From: Duganella rivi
Lineage (GTDB): Bacteria > Pseudomonadota > Gammaproteobacteria > Burkholderiales > Burkholderiaceae_D
Direction of reading: 5' to 3'
DNA length: 64,000 bases
NCBI RefSeq assembly: GCF_009857435.1
Contig: NZ_WWCK01000002.1
Span: 62,001-126,000, forward strand
Shown: one piece after another, positions 17,982-28,302 of the stretch
Layout of the letters: every line of letters starts with the position of its first letter
Position numbering within the stretch: position 1 is the stretch's first letter
Made by a program: the position numbers and the translations under genes
Notes under the pieces: model-generated
Seen by the model: the letters and a program-made list of their open reading frames with translations, nothing else
Databases searched by the model: none
What the model was told of the DNA's origin: nothing

Positions 17982-20900
17982 ATGAAACCACAAAACTCAT
18001 TTAAATTGCGCCGCAAGGTGCTGGCTGTGGTGGTGGCCGCTGCCTTCAGTACTGCCCAAGCCAACCCGGTCGCGCCGACCGTGGTGCACGGCATGGCTAC
18101 CTTCAATCAGCAAGGCGGCTTGTACTCGATCACCAATACCCCCAACACCATCATCGACTGGCGCAGCTTCTCGATTGCACCGGGCGAGATTACCCGCTTC
18201 ATCCAGCAAAACAGCGACAGCAAGGTGCTGAACCGCATCACCGGCCAAGACCCGAGCCAGATCCTCGGCTCGCTGCAATCGAACGGCAAGGTGTTCCTGA
18301 TTAACCCGAACGGCGTGCTGTTCGGTGCTGGTTCGCGTGTCGACGTCAATGGCCTGGTGGCGTCGAGCCTGAATATTTCCAACGCCGATTTCCTGGCTGG
18401 CAAGAACAACTTCGACGGCGCCGCCAACGCGGGCAAGGTCAGCAACGCGGGCACCATCACCACGCCGTCCGGCGGCCAGATCTTCCTGGTGGCGCCGGCC
18501 GTGGAAAACAGCGGAGTGATCTCGGCGCCGAACGGCGAAGTGCTGCTGGCCGCCGGCCGCAGCGTGCAGCTGTTCGACTCGGCCGATCCGAACGTGCAAG
18601 TGGTGGTATCGGCGCCGTCCGACCAGGCGCTCAACCTCGGCAGCATCGTGGCGCAGGGCGGCCGCGTGGGCGTGTACGGCGCGCTGGTCAACCAGCGCGG
18701 CAGCATCAACGCCAACAGCGCCGTGCGCGGCCAGAATGGCAAGATCGTGCTCAAGTCCAGCGTCACCACGCTGGTGGAGGCGGGCAGCAGCACCACCGCC
18801 ACCGGCAGCAATCTCAACACCGGCGGCGACATCCTGCTGCTGGGCGCGCAAGTGGGCGTGACCGGCAACGCGGTAGTGGACGCCAGCGGCGCAGCGGGCG
18901 GCGGCAAGGTGCTGGTCGGCGGCGATTATCAAGGCAAGAACCCGGACGTGATGAATGCGCAGGCCGCTTACGTGGCCAAGGAAGCCACCATCAGCGCCGA
19001 TGCTACCGTCCAGGGCGACGGCGGCACGGTGGTCGTCTGGGCCAAGGATACCAACCGTAGTTACGGCGCGCTGTCGGCGCGCGGCGGCGCGCAGGGCGGC
19101 AACGGCGGCCTGGTGGAAACCTCGGCCGATTACCTCGACGTAGCCGGCGCGCGCGTCGACACCCGCGCCGCCAAGGGCAAGACCGGCACCTGGCTGCTCG
19201 ATCCGTACAATATCGAAATCGTCTCCGGCCGCGGCGGCAGCATCGATAGCGGCGCGCCATTCGGCAGCGCCACCAGCGGCACCACCTCGATAGGCGCCGA
19301 CCTGATATCCGAGGCGGCCAGCGGCGTGCTGCTGCAAGCCAAGCACGATATTACCTTCAGCAGCCTGATTCAAAACACCGATACCGTCAATCGTCCAAGC
19401 CTGACGGCGCAGGCCGGCAATGACATCAAAGTCAACGCGCCGATCTACATGAAGGGGGATATCACGCTCAGCGCCAATGATGCGGCCAGCGGCAGCGCCT
19501 CCGGCGTGGGCGGCGTGACGATCGCTAACCTATCCGACAGCAGCGTCCTCCATACAGACGGCCGCAAAGTGACCTTGAAGGGCTCTTACGTCACCGTCAA
19601 CGGCTGGATCAGTTTGGAAGGCGGCGACCTCGATGCGCGCGCCACCGTGGCCGATGGCTACATCACCATGGGCTCCAACAGCGCGGTCTATGCCAGCAGC
19701 GATCTGGGCGGGCTGATTTCCTTCCTGGCCGATAACATCAACCTCAACGGCGCCGAGTCCACCATTGGCGGCGGCGGTGGCGGCTTTGACTCGGTCTCGT
19801 TTGGCGGCTTCACCAGCAACCGCCCGATCGTGCTGGGCGCTACCTCCAGCGGCAAGCTGGGCCTCACTACCAGTGGACTCGCTTCGGTTGCCACCGGTAC
19901 GCTGCAGATCGGCCACAGCAGCGCCGGCAGCATTACCACCGCTGCCGATGTCAGTCTGAGCGGGGTCAGCAATTTGGTGCTGGAAAGCGGCAAGGACATC
20001 ACGCTGAGCAAGGCAGTGAGTGGCGCCAGCCGTATCGTCGTCAGTGTAGACGGCACCGGCACGCTGGCCACCACCACTGGCGCCAACGTCAGCGCCGGCA
20101 CGGTTAACCTGATCGGCAACAAGATGGACTTGGCCGGCGGCGTCATCTCGGCCGAGGGCATCACCGTCGATACCTACGGCAGCAGCACCGGCATCAGCCT
20201 TGGTAGCGAGGCCAGCGGCAAGCTCAGCCTGACGCAAGCGGAGCTCAATACCCTGCATTCCGGCTATCTGGATATCGGCGCGGCCGAACTCTATACCGGC
20301 AACATCACCGTTGGCGGCGCCGTTGACCTGAGCCAGGGCAATACCGCGAGCAGTGCGCTGCTGCTGCAGGGCGGTTCGCTGACCTTCAGCAACACGCTGA
20401 AAGCCGCAAATGAGCTGACCCTTCAGGCGCAGACCGGCGCCATTAGCGGCGCCGGTGCGATTAGCTCCAACTACCTGGCGATCGATGGCAAGACGGTAGC
20501 GCTGTCCGGCGTGCTGTCGACCAGCGAATTGCAGGCCGTTGGCGATTCCGTGGCGCTGACCGGCAACAACATGGTGGAAAGCATCAGCGGCCATGCCTAT
20601 GCAGGCAGCTTTGCCTTTACCTCGGCGGCCGGCTATGGCATCACCCTTGGCGGCAATCTCAGCGGCTCCACTGCTGTTATCCTCAAGTCCGGCGGCAGCA
20701 TTTACCAGAATAGCGACACCAGTCTGAACACACCGCTGCTGACGCTGACCGCAGCCGGTTCGGTGAACCTGACCGAATTCAGCAATCAAATCAATGCGCT
20801 CGGCGCCTCCAGCGTCGGCTCGCTGGATTTGAAGAGCATGAATAGCTTGGCGTTGAATAATCCGGTTACCGTCAGCGGCAGCGGCGACAGCAAGCTGTCG

Positions 20901-23558
20901 ATCGCCTCCAATGGCCAGCTGACCGTGGGCGGCGCGCTGAATGCCGGCAGCCAGGCGATTTCGCTGAGCGGCTCTAGCATCAGCGGCAGCGGCGTGCTGA
21001 CCGGCGGCAGCCTGATGGCCAACGCATCCAACGGTATGAGCCTGACCGGCAGCAACAAGATCACCAAAATCAGCGGCCATGCCAACGAGGGCAACTTTGT
21101 CTTCACTGCCGCCGGCAGCCTCGACATCGTCGGCGATCTCTATAGCCTGGGAGGGATGACCCTGACCTCGGGCGGCTACATCAAGCAGTCCGGCAATGCG
21201 GTGATCGATACGCCGTCGCTGACCTTGAACGCCAAAGGCGCCGTGGACTTGGGCGGCAGCGTCAACGTCACCAACCACATCGATGCCTTGACCGCCACCA
21301 GCGCCGGCTCGCTGCAAGTGAAAAATACCGACGCCATGGTGCTGAATGCGATCACCATTACCGGCACCACCAGCAGCGACAAAGTGGCTGTGACAGCCGG
21401 CGGTGGGCTGTCGGTGAACGGCGTGCTGAACGCCAAGGCACAGAACGTGGACTTGCAGGGTTCGAGCGTGACCGGCAGCGGCGCGATTACCGGCGGCAGC
21501 CTGTCGGCCTCGGCCAGCAGCGGCGATGTTAGTCTGACCGGCGCCAACAAAGTCAGCTCCGTGGGCGGCTCGGCCTATAGCAGCTTCAGCTTCAATAACA
21601 CCGGCACCACCGAGCTGGTGCTCAACAGCCTGTCGACCACCGGCAGCCTGACGCTCAGCAGCGGCGGCAATATCCGCCAGACCGGCGCCATGAGCGCCTC
21701 GTCGCTGGCCGTCACCACGCCGGGCACGGTGCAAATCGCCGGGGATACCAACGCCATCGGCGCGCTGTCCGCCACCAGTGTCGGTTCGCTGGTGGTCAAG
21801 AACGGCACCACATTGAATGTAGGCGCGGTGACGCTGGCCGGCACCCAAAGCACCGGACTGGTGTCCATTTCGGCGCCGACCATCAATGTGACCAACGCCA
21901 TCGATGCCAAGTCGCAGGCCGTCGAGCTCAGCGCCAACTCGCTGACCTTGGGTGCCGACGTTAACGCTGGTATCGTTAGTATCCATCCGAACAGCAGCGG
22001 CTACAGTATGATGATCGGCGGCAGCAGCGGTTGCAGCACCAACTGCCTCGCGGTAGAAAACCTGTGGCATATCGTGGCGCCGACGCTGGGCCTGGGCTCG
22101 ACCAGCAGCACCTATAACGTCGGCGATATCGTGGTCGATAGCATCATCGGCGGCGGCGGGCAGACGGCGGCCAGCCGCAGCACCACGACCACCCGCATCG
22201 GCCTGCTGAACAGCAACGGCAATATCTCCCAGAACGCCATCATCAACGTGCGCGACCTCGGCATCGAAACCAAGGGCACCATCACGCTGAACAACGCCGG
22301 CAACGGCGTCACCAACCTTGCCGTGTCGCAGGGCGGCTCTGGCGATATGACCTTCGCCAACACCGGTCCGTTGAATATTGCCACTTTGCAGGGCGGCACC
22401 AACAACGCCAACCAGCTGTACAACATCGCCGGCGTAACCAGCAATGGCGACGTCACGCTGGACATCGTCAGCGGCGGCCTGAACAAGGGCAGCGGCTCGG
22501 TGCCGGGCGGTATCCTGACGGCCGATGCCTTGACCATCAACACTTCCGGCGGCGTGGGCGCGACCAAGCAGCTGGAGACCAAGCTTAATGAGCTGACCGT
22601 GACCAACACGGCCGGCAGCGGCAGCAGTGCCGCCATCAATATTAAGAACACCAACCGGACTACCGGCAGCAGCTCGCTGCTGGTCGTGCACGACGTCAAG
22701 CAGGTCGATGCCGGCGGTGGTAATAGTGGTTCTATCACCATCGACAACTACGGCGGCATGAAGATTGCCGGCACGGTGGAAACCACCACCGGCGGCATTA
22801 CGCTGCAAACTCACAGCCCGTTGATCATCAACGGTTCGGTGCTGTCCGATAGCGGCGATATCACGCTGGCGGCGGGTACTGGCTATGGCGCCGATAACAA
22901 GATCACCATCGGCAGCGGCGCTATCGTCGCCTCGCCGGGCGGTGATGTACAAGTGACCTCCAGTTTCTACGATAACCAGGGCGGCACGGTGAGCGATGCG
23001 CAGGGGCCAGTGCAGCCAACGCTGATTTCGCCGACGCCAACGCCAACGCCGACTCCTACCCCGACGCCAACGCCGACTCCTACGCCAACCGAGCCGACCC
23101 CAACGCCGACACCGACTGAGCCGACCCCGACGCCAACGCCGACGGAGCCTACCCCGACGCCAACGCCTACCCCGACGCCAACGCCGACTCCTACTCCAAC
23201 GCCGACGCCGACGCCGACGCCGACTCCTACCCCGACGCCAACGGCCGACATCTGCACCATCGCGCCGAATTCGGCGCTGTGCCAAGTGTTGTCGCCGCCA
23301 ACCGCGTCCGAGCCGACCAAGCCGGTGCAAAGCGCGTCCAACGAGGTGATTAAAACGTTGAACTACACCACGCTGAATGAAGATGAATACAAGAACGGCA
23401 CCAAGTCCAGCAGCGGCGGCTCCAGCTCGGGCGGCAGCAAGACTTCGTCCACACCTGACGACAGCAAGTCTGACAAGACGGCCGACAAGAGCGACGGCGC
23501 ATCCACTGACAAGACCGGAACTAAAAATGATGCAACTAAAAAACTCTACTGCAATTAA
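17982..23558 (+). CDS. Second filamentous-haemagglutinin-like exoprotein (TpsA)
   Basis: The protein has 1858 residues: signal peptide, TPS domain, long beta-helical region, a Pro-Thr repeat (about 1684-1754), and a Ser/Lys/Asp-rich tail ending in KKLYCN. Its first ~380 residues are close to those of the first exoprotein, after which the two diverge completely. It lacks the GLUG and YDG repeats of the first. Cysteine pairs occur in '[10 protein letters not shown]' and '[12 protein letters not shown]'. The ATG at 17982 is preferred over a TTG at 17967 because it begins the signal sequence ([12 protein letters not shown]). It lies 15 bp after tpsB and overlaps the FecR gene by 32 bp, so all three form one operon. 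Confidence 0.93.
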   Translation: MKPQNSFKLRRKVLAVVVAAAFSTAQANPVAPTVVHGMATFNQQGGLYSITNTPNTIIDWRSFSIAPGEITRFIQQNSDSKVLNRITGQDPSQILGSLQSNGKVFLINPNGVLFGAGSRVDVNGLVASSLNISNADFLAGKNNFDGAANAGKVSNAGTITTPSGGQIFLVAPAVENSGVISAPNGEVLLAAGRSVQLFDSADPNVQVVVSAPSDQALNLGSIVAQGGRVGVYGALVNQRGSINANSAVRGQNGKIVLKSSVTTLVEAGSSTTATGSNLNTGGDILLLGAQVGVTGNAVVDASGAAGGGKVLVGGDYQGKNPDVMNAQAAYVAKEATISADATVQGDGGTVVVWAKDTNRSYGALSARGGAQGGNGGLVETSADYLDVAGARVDTRAAKGKTGTWLLDPYNIEIVSGRGGSIDSGAPFGSATSGTTSIGADLISEAASGVLLQAKHDITFSSLIQNTDTVNRPSLTAQAGNDIKVNAPIYMKGDITLSANDAASGSASGVGGVTIANLSDSSVLHTDGRKVTLKGSYVTVNGWISLEGGDLDARATVADGYITMGSNSAVYASSDLGGLISFLADNINLNGAESTIGGGGGGFDSVSFGGFTSNRPIVLGATSSGKLGLTTSGLASVATGTLQIGHSSAGSITTAADVSLSGVSNLVLESGKDITLSKAVSGASRIVVSVDGTGTLATTTGANVSAGTVNLIGNKMDLAGGVISAEGITVDTYGSSTGISLGSEASGKLSLTQAELNTLHSGYLDIGAAELYTGNITVGGAVDLSQGNTASSALLLQGGSLTFSNTLKAANELTLQAQTGAISGAGAISSNYLAIDGKTVALSGVLSTSELQAVGDSVALTGNNMVESISGHAYAGSFAFTSAAGYGITLGGNLSGSTAVILKSGGSIYQNSDTSLNTPLLTLTAAGSVNLTEFSNQINALGASSVGSLDLKSMNSLALNNPVTVSGSGDSKLSIASNGQLTVGGALNAGSQAISLSGSSISGSGVLTGGSLMANASNGMSLTGSNKITKISGHANEGNFVFTAAGSLDIVGDLYSLGGMTLTSGGYIKQSGNAVIDTPSLTLNAKGAVDLGGSVNVTNHIDALTATSAGSLQVKNTDAMVLNAITITGTTSSDKVAVTAGGGLSVNGVLNAKAQNVDLQGSSVTGSGAITGGSLSASASSGDVSLTGANKVSSVGGSAYSSFSFNNTGTTELVLNSLSTTGSLTLSSGGNIRQTGAMSASSLAVTTPGTVQIAGDTNAIGALSATSVGSLVVKNGTTLNVGAVTLAGTQSTGLVSISAPTINVTNAIDAKSQAVELSANSLTLGADVNAGIVSIHPNSSGYSMMIGGSSGCSTNCLAVENLWHIVAPTLGLGSTSSTYNVGDIVVDSIIGGGGQTAASRSTTTTRIGLLNSNGNISQNAIINVRDLGIETKGTITLNNAGNGVTNLAVSQGGSGDMTFANTGPLNIATLQGGTNNANQLYNIAGVTSNGDVTLDIVSGGLNKGSGSVPGGILTADALTINTSGGVGATKQLETKLNELTVTNTAGSGSSAAINIKNTNRTTGSSSLLVVHDVKQVDAGGGNSGSITIDNYGGMKIAGTVETTTGGITLQTHSPLIINGSVLSDSGDITLAAGTGYGADNKITIGSGAIVASPGGDVQVTSSFYDNQGGTVSDAQGPVQPTLISPTPTPTPTPTPTPTPTPTPTEPTPTPTPTEPTPTPTPTEPTPTPTPTPTPTPTPTPTPTPTPTPTPTPTPTADICTIAPNSALCQVLSPPTASEPTKPVQSASNEVIKTLNYTTLNEDEYKNGTKSSSGGSSSGGSKTSSTPDDSKSDKTADKSDGASTDKTGTKNDATKKLYCN
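23031..23243 (+). repeat. In-frame Pro-Thr repeat tract
   Basis: About 70 codons encode PT dipeptides interrupted by three TEPTP units. Such tracts form extended, rigid linkers in surface proteins. At DNA level the copies are mostly ccgacgccaacg-type repeats, so the tract is open to slippage and length variation. Confidence 0.85.
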
Positions 23559-24390
23559 GGCGCTGCTGTTCCTGTTGCTGTGCTGGACGGCCGGCGCAAG
23601 CTGGGCGGCGCAGGTGGCCGGCACCGTGGTGCAACTGAGCGGCCCGCTGTTGGCCAAGAAGGCCGACGGCGCGGTGCGCATTCTCTCCATGAAGTCCGAG
23701 GTGGAGAGCGGCGACACGCTGGTGACCGAGAAGAACACCTACGCCATGGTGAAATTCATCGACAACAGCGAGATCACGCTCAAGCCATCGACCACGTTTA
23801 AAGTGGAGAACTTCAGCTACGATGCCGGCAAGCCGGATGGCGACAATGCTTCGTTCAATCTGGTCAAGGGCGGGTTGCGCTCGGTGACCGGGCTGCTGGG
23901 CAAGCGCAACAAAGAAAAGTTCGCGATGAAGACGCCTAGCGCGACCATCGGTATTCGCGGCACCACCTTCATTGCGGAGTGGGTTGAGCCGACAGCGGAA
24001 GAGGCGGCGCGCGCGGTAGCGCAAGCGGCCGCTGCACGACAGGCATGGCTGATGGCCAGCACGGCGGCCGTTGGCGATAGCTATCCGGTGCAGCCGCTGA
24101 TGCTGGTGCAGGGGCCGATCGTGCCGCCGCAGAGCCCCAGCGGGTTGAGCCCGGGCCTGTACGTGCAGGTGATCGATGGTTTGATTCAGTTGAGCAACCG
24201 CGGCGGCACGCTGCAGTTCAGCGCCGGGCAGTTCGGCTTTACGCCTAGCTTTACCCAGCCGCCGGTCATCGTACCGCAGAATCCCGGCTTGAAGTTCACG
24301 CCGCCGCCGGCCTTCAGTTCGTCTAGCGGCCCGCAGAGCAACAACAACAGCAGCTCCAAGTCGAATAGCGTGGATTGCGAAGTCCGCTAA
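23527..24390 (+). CDS. Secreted FecR-domain protein of the two-partner secretion locus
   Basis: The protein has 287 residues with an N-terminal signal peptide ('[16 protein letters not shown]'). A FecR domain follows: '[20 protein letters not shown]', '[17 protein letters not shown]' and '[13 protein letters not shown]' are its classic strands. The C-terminal part is Pro/Gln/Ser/Asn-rich and ends in VDCEVR, again with one near-terminal cysteine. There is no anti-sigma N-terminus and no sigma-factor gene nearby, so this is a periplasmic or secreted FecR protein rather than an iron-signalling regulator. The start lies inside tpsA2, so translation is probably coupled. A second ATG directly follows the first (23530). 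A role in adhesin surface display is inference. Confidence 0.9.
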   Translation: MMQLKNSTAIKALLFLLLCWTAGASWAAQVAGTVVQLSGPLLAKKADGAVRILSMKSEVESGDTLVTEKNTYAMVKFIDNSEITLKPSTTFKVENFSYDAGKPDGDNASFNLVKGGLRSVTGLLGKRNKEKFAMKTPSATIGIRGTTFIAEWVEPTAEEAARAVAQAAAARQAWLMASTAAVGDSYPVQPLMLVQGPIVPPQSPSGLSPGLYVQVIDGLIQLSNRGGTLQFSAGQFGFTPSFTQPPVIVPQNPGLKFTPPPAFSSSSGPQSNNNSSSKSNSVDCEVR

Positions 24391-24397
24391 AAAAACC

Positions 24398-24428
24398 TTG
24401 ACCTTCCAACCGTGGGATACTTGATGCT
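24398..24428 (+). promoter_or_regulatory. CueR-type promoter/operator of copA
   Basis: TTGACC (24398-24403) and GATGCT (24423-24428) are separated by 19 bp, the overlong spacer typical of MerR-family promoters. The imperfect dyad CCTTCC...GTGGGA lies in the spacer. The -10 box is poor, as expected for an activator-dependent promoter. The copZ promoter at 35315-35345 shares the same design. Confidence 0.75.
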
Positions 24429-24457
24429 GTAAGTGATAAAACAGCATTGGGTGTCCC

Positions 24458-26626
24458 ATGAATCAGCAAGCGATCAAAATTGAGGGCATGAGCTGCGCTT
24501 CCTGCGTCGGCAGGGTAGAGCGCGTGTTGGCGGCCGTGCCGGGCGTCGACAAGGTGAGTGTCAATCTGGCAACCGAGATGGCGCGGGTAGAATCCGCCAC
24601 GCCCGTCGATTTCGCCGTGCTGGCGCAAGCCATCGACAAAGCGGGCTACCAAGCTTCGTTGCCGATCCCAGAGCGGCAGGCGGTTGCTGTTGCACCTTCC
24701 CTCATTCCGGCTGGTGGACTCGCTGTTGTGCTGGCTGCGCTGTTCTCCTTACCGTTGCTGCTCCCCATGCTGCTTGAATTCGCCGGCATTCACTGGATGC
24801 TGGACGGCCGCGTGCAATGGCTGCTGGCCACGCCGGTGCAATTCTGGCTGGGCGCGCGCTTCTATCGCGCTGGCTGGCTAGCCGTTCGCGCGCGCAGCGG
24901 CAATATGGACTTGCTGGTGGCGCTCGGCACCAGCGCCGCCTACGGTCTAAGCATCTACCAGCTGCTGGCCAGCCACGCCATGCCGCATCTGTACTTCGAA
25001 GCCTCGGCCGTCGTCATCACGCTGGTCTTGCTCGGGAAATGGCTGGAAGCACGCGCCAAGCGCCAAACCGCCGCCGCCATCCGCGCGCTGCAAACACTGC
25101 GTCCCGAATCCGCCCGCGTGCGTCGCGGCGATCAGGACATCGATGTCGCCATCAATGACGTGCGCGTGGACGACATCATCGTCAGCCGTCCCGGCGAACG
25201 TATCGCCGCCGACGGCGTCATCACCGAAGGCGCCAGCCACGTCGATGAAGCGCTGATCACCGGCGAAAGCCTGCCGGTCGCCCGCCACGCCGGCGAGCGC
25301 GTCACCGGCGGCGCAATCAACGGCGAAGGGCTGCTGCTGGTGCGCGTGACGGCGGTCGGCGCGGAAAGCACGCTCGCGCGCATCATTCGATTGGTGGAGG
25401 ACGCGCAGGCAGCCAAAGCGCCGGTGCAGCATCTGGTGGATCGCGTCAGCGCAGTGTTTGTGCCAGTGGTGCTGGTGCTGGCGCTGCTGACCTTTGCCGG
25501 CTGGTGGCTGATCGGCGGCGATGCCGAGCAGGCCATCATCAACGCCGTAGCGGTGCTGGTGATTGCATGTCCGTGCGCGTTGGGATTGGCGACACCGGCT
25601 GCCATCATGGCCGGCACCGGCGTCGCCGCGCGCTACGGCATCTTGATCAAAGACGCGGAGGCGCTGGAACTGGCGCACCGCATAACCACCGTGGCTTTCG
25701 ACAAAACCGGCACCCTGACCGAAGGCCAGCCATCGCTGACTGAAATAGCCGCAGCACCGGGCACCGATGAAGCGCAGCTGTTGCAACTAGCGGCAGCCGT
25801 CCAGCGCGGCAGCGAACACCCACTAGCCCGCGCCGTCCAACAAGCCGCTGGCGCCACGACGTTGCTCGCCGCCGACATCACCGCGCTGCCGGGACGCGGC
25901 GTGGCGGCGACGGTGGAGGGCGCCCGGCTGGTATTGGGCAGCACGCGCCTGATGCAGGAACAGGGCATCTCCCTGCAAGCGCTGTCCTCCCGCGCTGAAG
26001 CGCTGGAGCAGGCTGGCCATACCATCTCCTGGCTGGCCGACACTAGCACGCACCAACTCCTTGGCCTGCTCGCCTTCGGCGACCGCATCAAACCGCAAGC
26101 CCGCGCCGCCATCGAAGCACTGCACGCGCTGAACATCCACACCGTCCTGCTCACCGGCGACAACCAAGGCAGCGCCAACGCCGTCGGCCAACAACTGGGC
26201 GTGCAGCGCATCGTCGCCAACATGCTGCCGGCCGATAAAGCCAGCACCGTCGCAGCGCTCAAACAAAGCGGCCAAACCACCGCCATGGTCGGCGACGGCA
26301 TCAACGACGCTCCGGCGCTAGCTGCTGCCGATGTCGGCATCGCCATGTCCAGCGGCACCGACGTCGCCATGCACGCCGCCGGCATCACCCTGATGCGCGG
26401 CGACCCGGCGCTGGTGGCGGCAGCCATCAGCATCTCGCGCCGCAGCCACAACAAAATCCGCCAGAACCTGTTCTGGGCCTTCATCTACAACCTGATCGGC
26501 ATCCCGCTGGCGATTGCCGGCCTGCTCAATCCCATGGTGGCCGGCGCCGCGATGGCACTCAGCTCGGTGAGCGTGATTAGCAATGCACTGCTGCTGCGCC
26601 GCTGGAAACCGGAGAACCAAGCATGA
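24458..26626 (+). CDS. copA: Copper-exporting P1B-type ATPase CopA
   Basis: The protein has 722 residues. One N-terminal heavy-metal-associated domain carries C13xxC16 ('GMSCASC'). The transport site is CPC at 371-373 ('[13 protein letters not shown]'), the phosphorylation site is D415 in DKTGT, 'SEHPLA' is the nucleotide-binding HP motif, and '[10 protein letters not shown]' the hinge. The CPC site and the neighbouring cueR identify it as a Cu(I)/Ag(I) exporter of the inner membrane. It overlaps cueR by 4 bp (ATGA) and is driven by the CueR-type promoter just upstream. Confidence 0.95.
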   Translation: MNQQAIKIEGMSCASCVGRVERVLAAVPGVDKVSVNLATEMARVESATPVDFAVLAQAIDKAGYQASLPIPERQAVAVAPSLIPAGGLAVVLAALFSLPLLLPMLLEFAGIHWMLDGRVQWLLATPVQFWLGARFYRAGWLAVRARSGNMDLLVALGTSAAYGLSIYQLLASHAMPHLYFEASAVVITLVLLGKWLEARAKRQTAAAIRALQTLRPESARVRRGDQDIDVAINDVRVDDIIVSRPGERIAADGVITEGASHVDEALITGESLPVARHAGERVTGGAINGEGLLLVRVTAVGAESTLARIIRLVEDAQAAKAPVQHLVDRVSAVFVPVVLVLALLTFAGWWLIGGDAEQAIINAVAVLVIACPCALGLATPAAIMAGTGVAARYGILIKDAEALELAHRITTVAFDKTGTLTEGQPSLTEIAAAPGTDEAQLLQLAAAVQRGSEHPLARAVQQAAGATTLLAADITALPGRGVAATVEGARLVLGSTRLMQEQGISLQALSSRAEALEQAGHTISWLADTSTHQLLGLLAFGDRIKPQARAAIEALHALNIHTVLLTGDNQGSANAVGQQLGVQRIVANMLPADKASTVAALKQSGQTTAMVGDGINDAPALAAADVGIAMSSGTDVAMHAAGITLMRGDPALVAAAISISRRSHNKIRQNLFWAFIYNLIGIPLAIAGLLNPMVAGAAMALSSVSVISNALLLRRWKPENQA

Positions 26627-27009
26627 ACATCGGCCAAGCTGCGAGTGCCACCGGCGTCTCCGCCAAAATGATCCGCTACTACGAGAGCATCGCCTTGATC
26701 CCAGCCGGCAAACGCACCGACGCCGGCTACCGGATCTACGGCGAGAACGACTTGCACACGCTGCGCTTCGTCAAGCGCGCGCGCCAGCTGGGCTTTTCGC
26801 TCGACCAAATCCGCGACCTGCTGTCGCTGTGGCAGAACAAGGAACGCGCCAGTGCCGACGTCAAAACCATCGCCCTAGGCCACGTGGCACAACTCAACCA
26901 GCGCATCGCCGAACTCACCGAAATGCGCGACACCCTGCAAACACTGGCTAGCTGCTGCCACGGCGATCATCGCCCGGACTGCCCAATTCTCCAAAGCCTC
27001 GCCGACTAA
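26623..27009 (+). CDS. cueR: MerR-family copper regulator CueR
   Basis: The protein has 128 residues. The N-terminal winged helix-turn-helix is typical of MerR proteins ('[20 protein letters not shown]'), followed by the dimerisation helix. The metal-binding loop contains '[10 protein letters not shown]', matching the two-cysteine Cu(I) loop of CueR plus one extra cysteine. It should activate copA and copZ by untwisting the 19-bp spacer of their promoters. Translation is coupled to copA. Confidence 0.92.
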   Translation: MNIGQAASATGVSAKMIRYYESIALIPAGKRTDAGYRIYGENDLHTLRFVKRARQLGFSLDQIRDLLSLWQNKERASADVKTIALGHVAQLNQRIAELTEMRDTLQTLASCCHGDHRPDCPILQSLAD

Positions 27010-27011
27010 CG

Positions 27012-27017
27012 TATAAT
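27012..27017 (+). promoter_or_regulatory. Candidate -10 box ahead of the cobalamin riboswitch
   Basis: TATAAT lies 3 bp after the cueR stop and would place the transcript start near 27024, just where the riboswitch fold begins. The -35 region is within cueR and weak (TTCTCC-like), so the promoter call rests mainly on the -10 box and position. Confidence 0.5.
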
Positions 27018-27024
27018 CCCGTCA

Positions 27025-27222
27025 CGTTTTGGTGCCCGCGCGTCTGTCCAGATGCGCAGTTAAACGGGAAACAGGAGCCGTCACCGGCCAACCTGTGCTG
27101 CCCCCGCAACGGTAAACAAGCGTCGTCCACGCGACGACAATCCGCTTCGCTATGCCACTGTGCCTCGTGCATGGGAAGGTCAGGCGGATTTGCTTGCGAG
27201 CCCGGATACCGGCCAAACAGGT
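27025..27222 (+). promoter_or_regulatory. Cobalamin (B12) riboswitch
   Basis: The conserved blocks appear in order: GGTGCCC near 27031, TTAAACGGGAA near 27060, 'GCTGCCCCCGCAACGGTAA' near 27098-27116, GCCACTG (27154-27160), GGGAAGG (27173-27179) and the B12 box AGCCCGGATACCGGCC (27199-27214). This is the standard architecture of the class I cobalamin aptamer. It should switch off the downstream ExbB-like/DUF2149/CobN-like/TonB-receptor operon when adenosylcobalamin is plentiful. Confidence 0.94.
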
Positions 27223-27250
27223 GGAAGCGCCGCAAGCGCTTCTGTTCAAT

Positions 27251-27272
27251 CCACTCACGGGGAGGTGAGTGG
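27251..27272 (+). promoter_or_regulatory. Hairpin downstream of the riboswitch, possible expression platform
   Basis: CCACTCAC (27251-27258) pairs with GTGAGTGG (27265-27272) across a GGGGAG loop. Three U residues follow, a weak terminator-like tail. It lies 29 bp after the aptamer and ~100 bp before the first start codon. Control by transcription termination is the likeliest reading. The rest of 27273-27368 shows no further structure I can support. Confidence 0.5.
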
Positions 27273-27368
27273 TTTGCATCTGTAGTCAACTCAATCTATG
27301 CATTTATTCAGCGCGACACGGCTGTGCCGTCCGTGCGTCGTTGCGCGCTGCTTTTTCGGGATCCGTCC

Positions 27369-27965
27369 ATGTTAAACCTGCCCACCGACGCAGCTATCCA
27401 CTCTATCGAGACGCTGCTTTACTCCATCTCCAATGTGCTCTACCTGCCGGTATTGCTCGGCATCGCTGCGCTGGTGCTGCACATGCTGGTGTGCTTCGGC
27501 ACCTTCGCCGCTGAATGGCTGGAACGCCGACGCGGCGTGCGCATCTTGGTCGCTACCGCCAAGCAGGAAATGGCTGCCACGCTGACCGCGCAGGAAGGCG
27601 AGCCCGGATTGGACGCTCGCCTTGAGCGCGTGGTGCAGCGCGCCGACACTAGCGGCGTGCGCCGCCTAGACGGCGTGCGCTTTGTGGTGCGCGTCGGCCC
27701 GGCACTCGGTTTGATGGGCACCCTGATCCCGATGGGCATCTCGCTGGCCGGTCTGGCGCAAGGGAATCTGCCGAAGATGGCCGAATCGATGACCACCGCA
27801 TTCACCGCAACCGTAGTCGGCTTGGCGTGCAGCGTTAGCGCCTACGTATTGACGCTGGTTCGCGAGCATTGGCTGCGCAGCGATTTGACCGAGATCGCAT
27901 TTGCCGCTGAAGCGTTGCTGGCGTCGCACGGCGCCAAGCCGCACCTGGTGCGCGCGGAGGCTTGA
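27369..27965 (+). CDS. MotA/TolQ/ExbB proton-channel family protein
   Basis: The protein has 198 residues. One membrane helix lies near the N-terminus ('LPVLLGIAALVLHMLV'), then a cytoplasmic loop, then two helices containing the family motif 'GPALGLMGTLIPMGISLAGL' and 'TTAFTATVVGLACSVSAYVL'. It differs from classical ExbB, and similar proteins occur in HmuS-type operons of Bacteroidota (from memory). With the DUF2149 partner it may form an ExbBD-like proton-driven motor for the chelatase or receptor encoded downstream. The ATG at 27369 was chosen because it begins the first amphipathic segment; an earlier start would run back into the riboswitch. Confidence 0.88.
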   Translation: MLNLPTDAAIHSIETLLYSISNVLYLPVLLGIAALVLHMLVCFGTFAAEWLERRRGVRILVATAKQEMAATLTAQEGEPGLDARLERVVQRADTSGVRRLDGVRFVVRVGPALGLMGTLIPMGISLAGLAQGNLPKMAESMTTAFTATVVGLACSVSAYVLTLVREHWLRSDLTEIAFAAEALLASHGAKPHLVRAEA

Positions 27966-27966
27966 G

Positions 27967-28302
27967 ATGCGCTACTTGAATAAGCATCGCTACTCGCGCC
28001 TGGGCGAGCATGGCGAGGATCCCTTGTCGGGCGTGGCCAATCTGTTCGACGCCAGCATCGTTTTCATCGTGGCGATGATGCTCGCGCTGTTCTCGGCTTG
28101 GAACATGATGGATCTGCTGGATCCGAATTCCGAAGTGACCATCGCTAAAAAATCCGCCGACGGCCGTGTGGAAGTGCTGACCAAGAAGGGCGCGGAAATC
28201 AAGGTGAGCAAGGTTAGCGACAAGCCGCTGTCCGGCTCCGGCAAGCGCTTGGGCACTGCGTATCAGCTGCCGGATGGGAAGGTGGTCTATGTACCGGAAT
28301 AA
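27967..28302 (+). CDS. DUF2149 protein, ExbD-like single-span membrane protein
   Basis: The protein has 111 residues. One membrane helix (about 25-45, 'NLFDASIVFIVAMMLALFSA') has an aspartate at its start, as in ExbD/TolR, followed by a small extracytoplasmic domain with 'KKGAEIKVSKVS' and 'GTAYQLPDGKVVYVPE'. It begins one base after the previous stop and overlaps the chelatase gene by 14 bp. I recognise it as DUF2149. The ExbD analogy rests on topology, the Asp at the helix edge and pairing with an ExbB-like gene. Confidence 0.85.
   Translation: MRYLNKHRYSRLGEHGEDPLSGVANLFDASIVFIVAMMLALFSAWNMMDLLDPNSEVTIAKKSADGRVEVLTKKGAEIKVSKVSDKPLSGSGKRLGTAYQLPDGKVVYVPE

Noticed and set aside
23031..23243. 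CRISPR-like or satellite repeat
   Set aside because: These are in-frame Pro-Thr codons with no spacers and no cas genes nearby.
19530..23738. 1400-codon minus-strand frame opposite the second exoprotein
   Set aside because: No domain, Arg/Val/Gly-biased, and the plus-strand product has a clear TPS domain, signal peptide and operon context.
23527..24390. FecR iron-signalling anti-sigma regulator
   Set aside because: There is a cleavable signal peptide, no anti-sigma N-terminal domain, and no FecI-type sigma-factor gene or iron receptor beside it.
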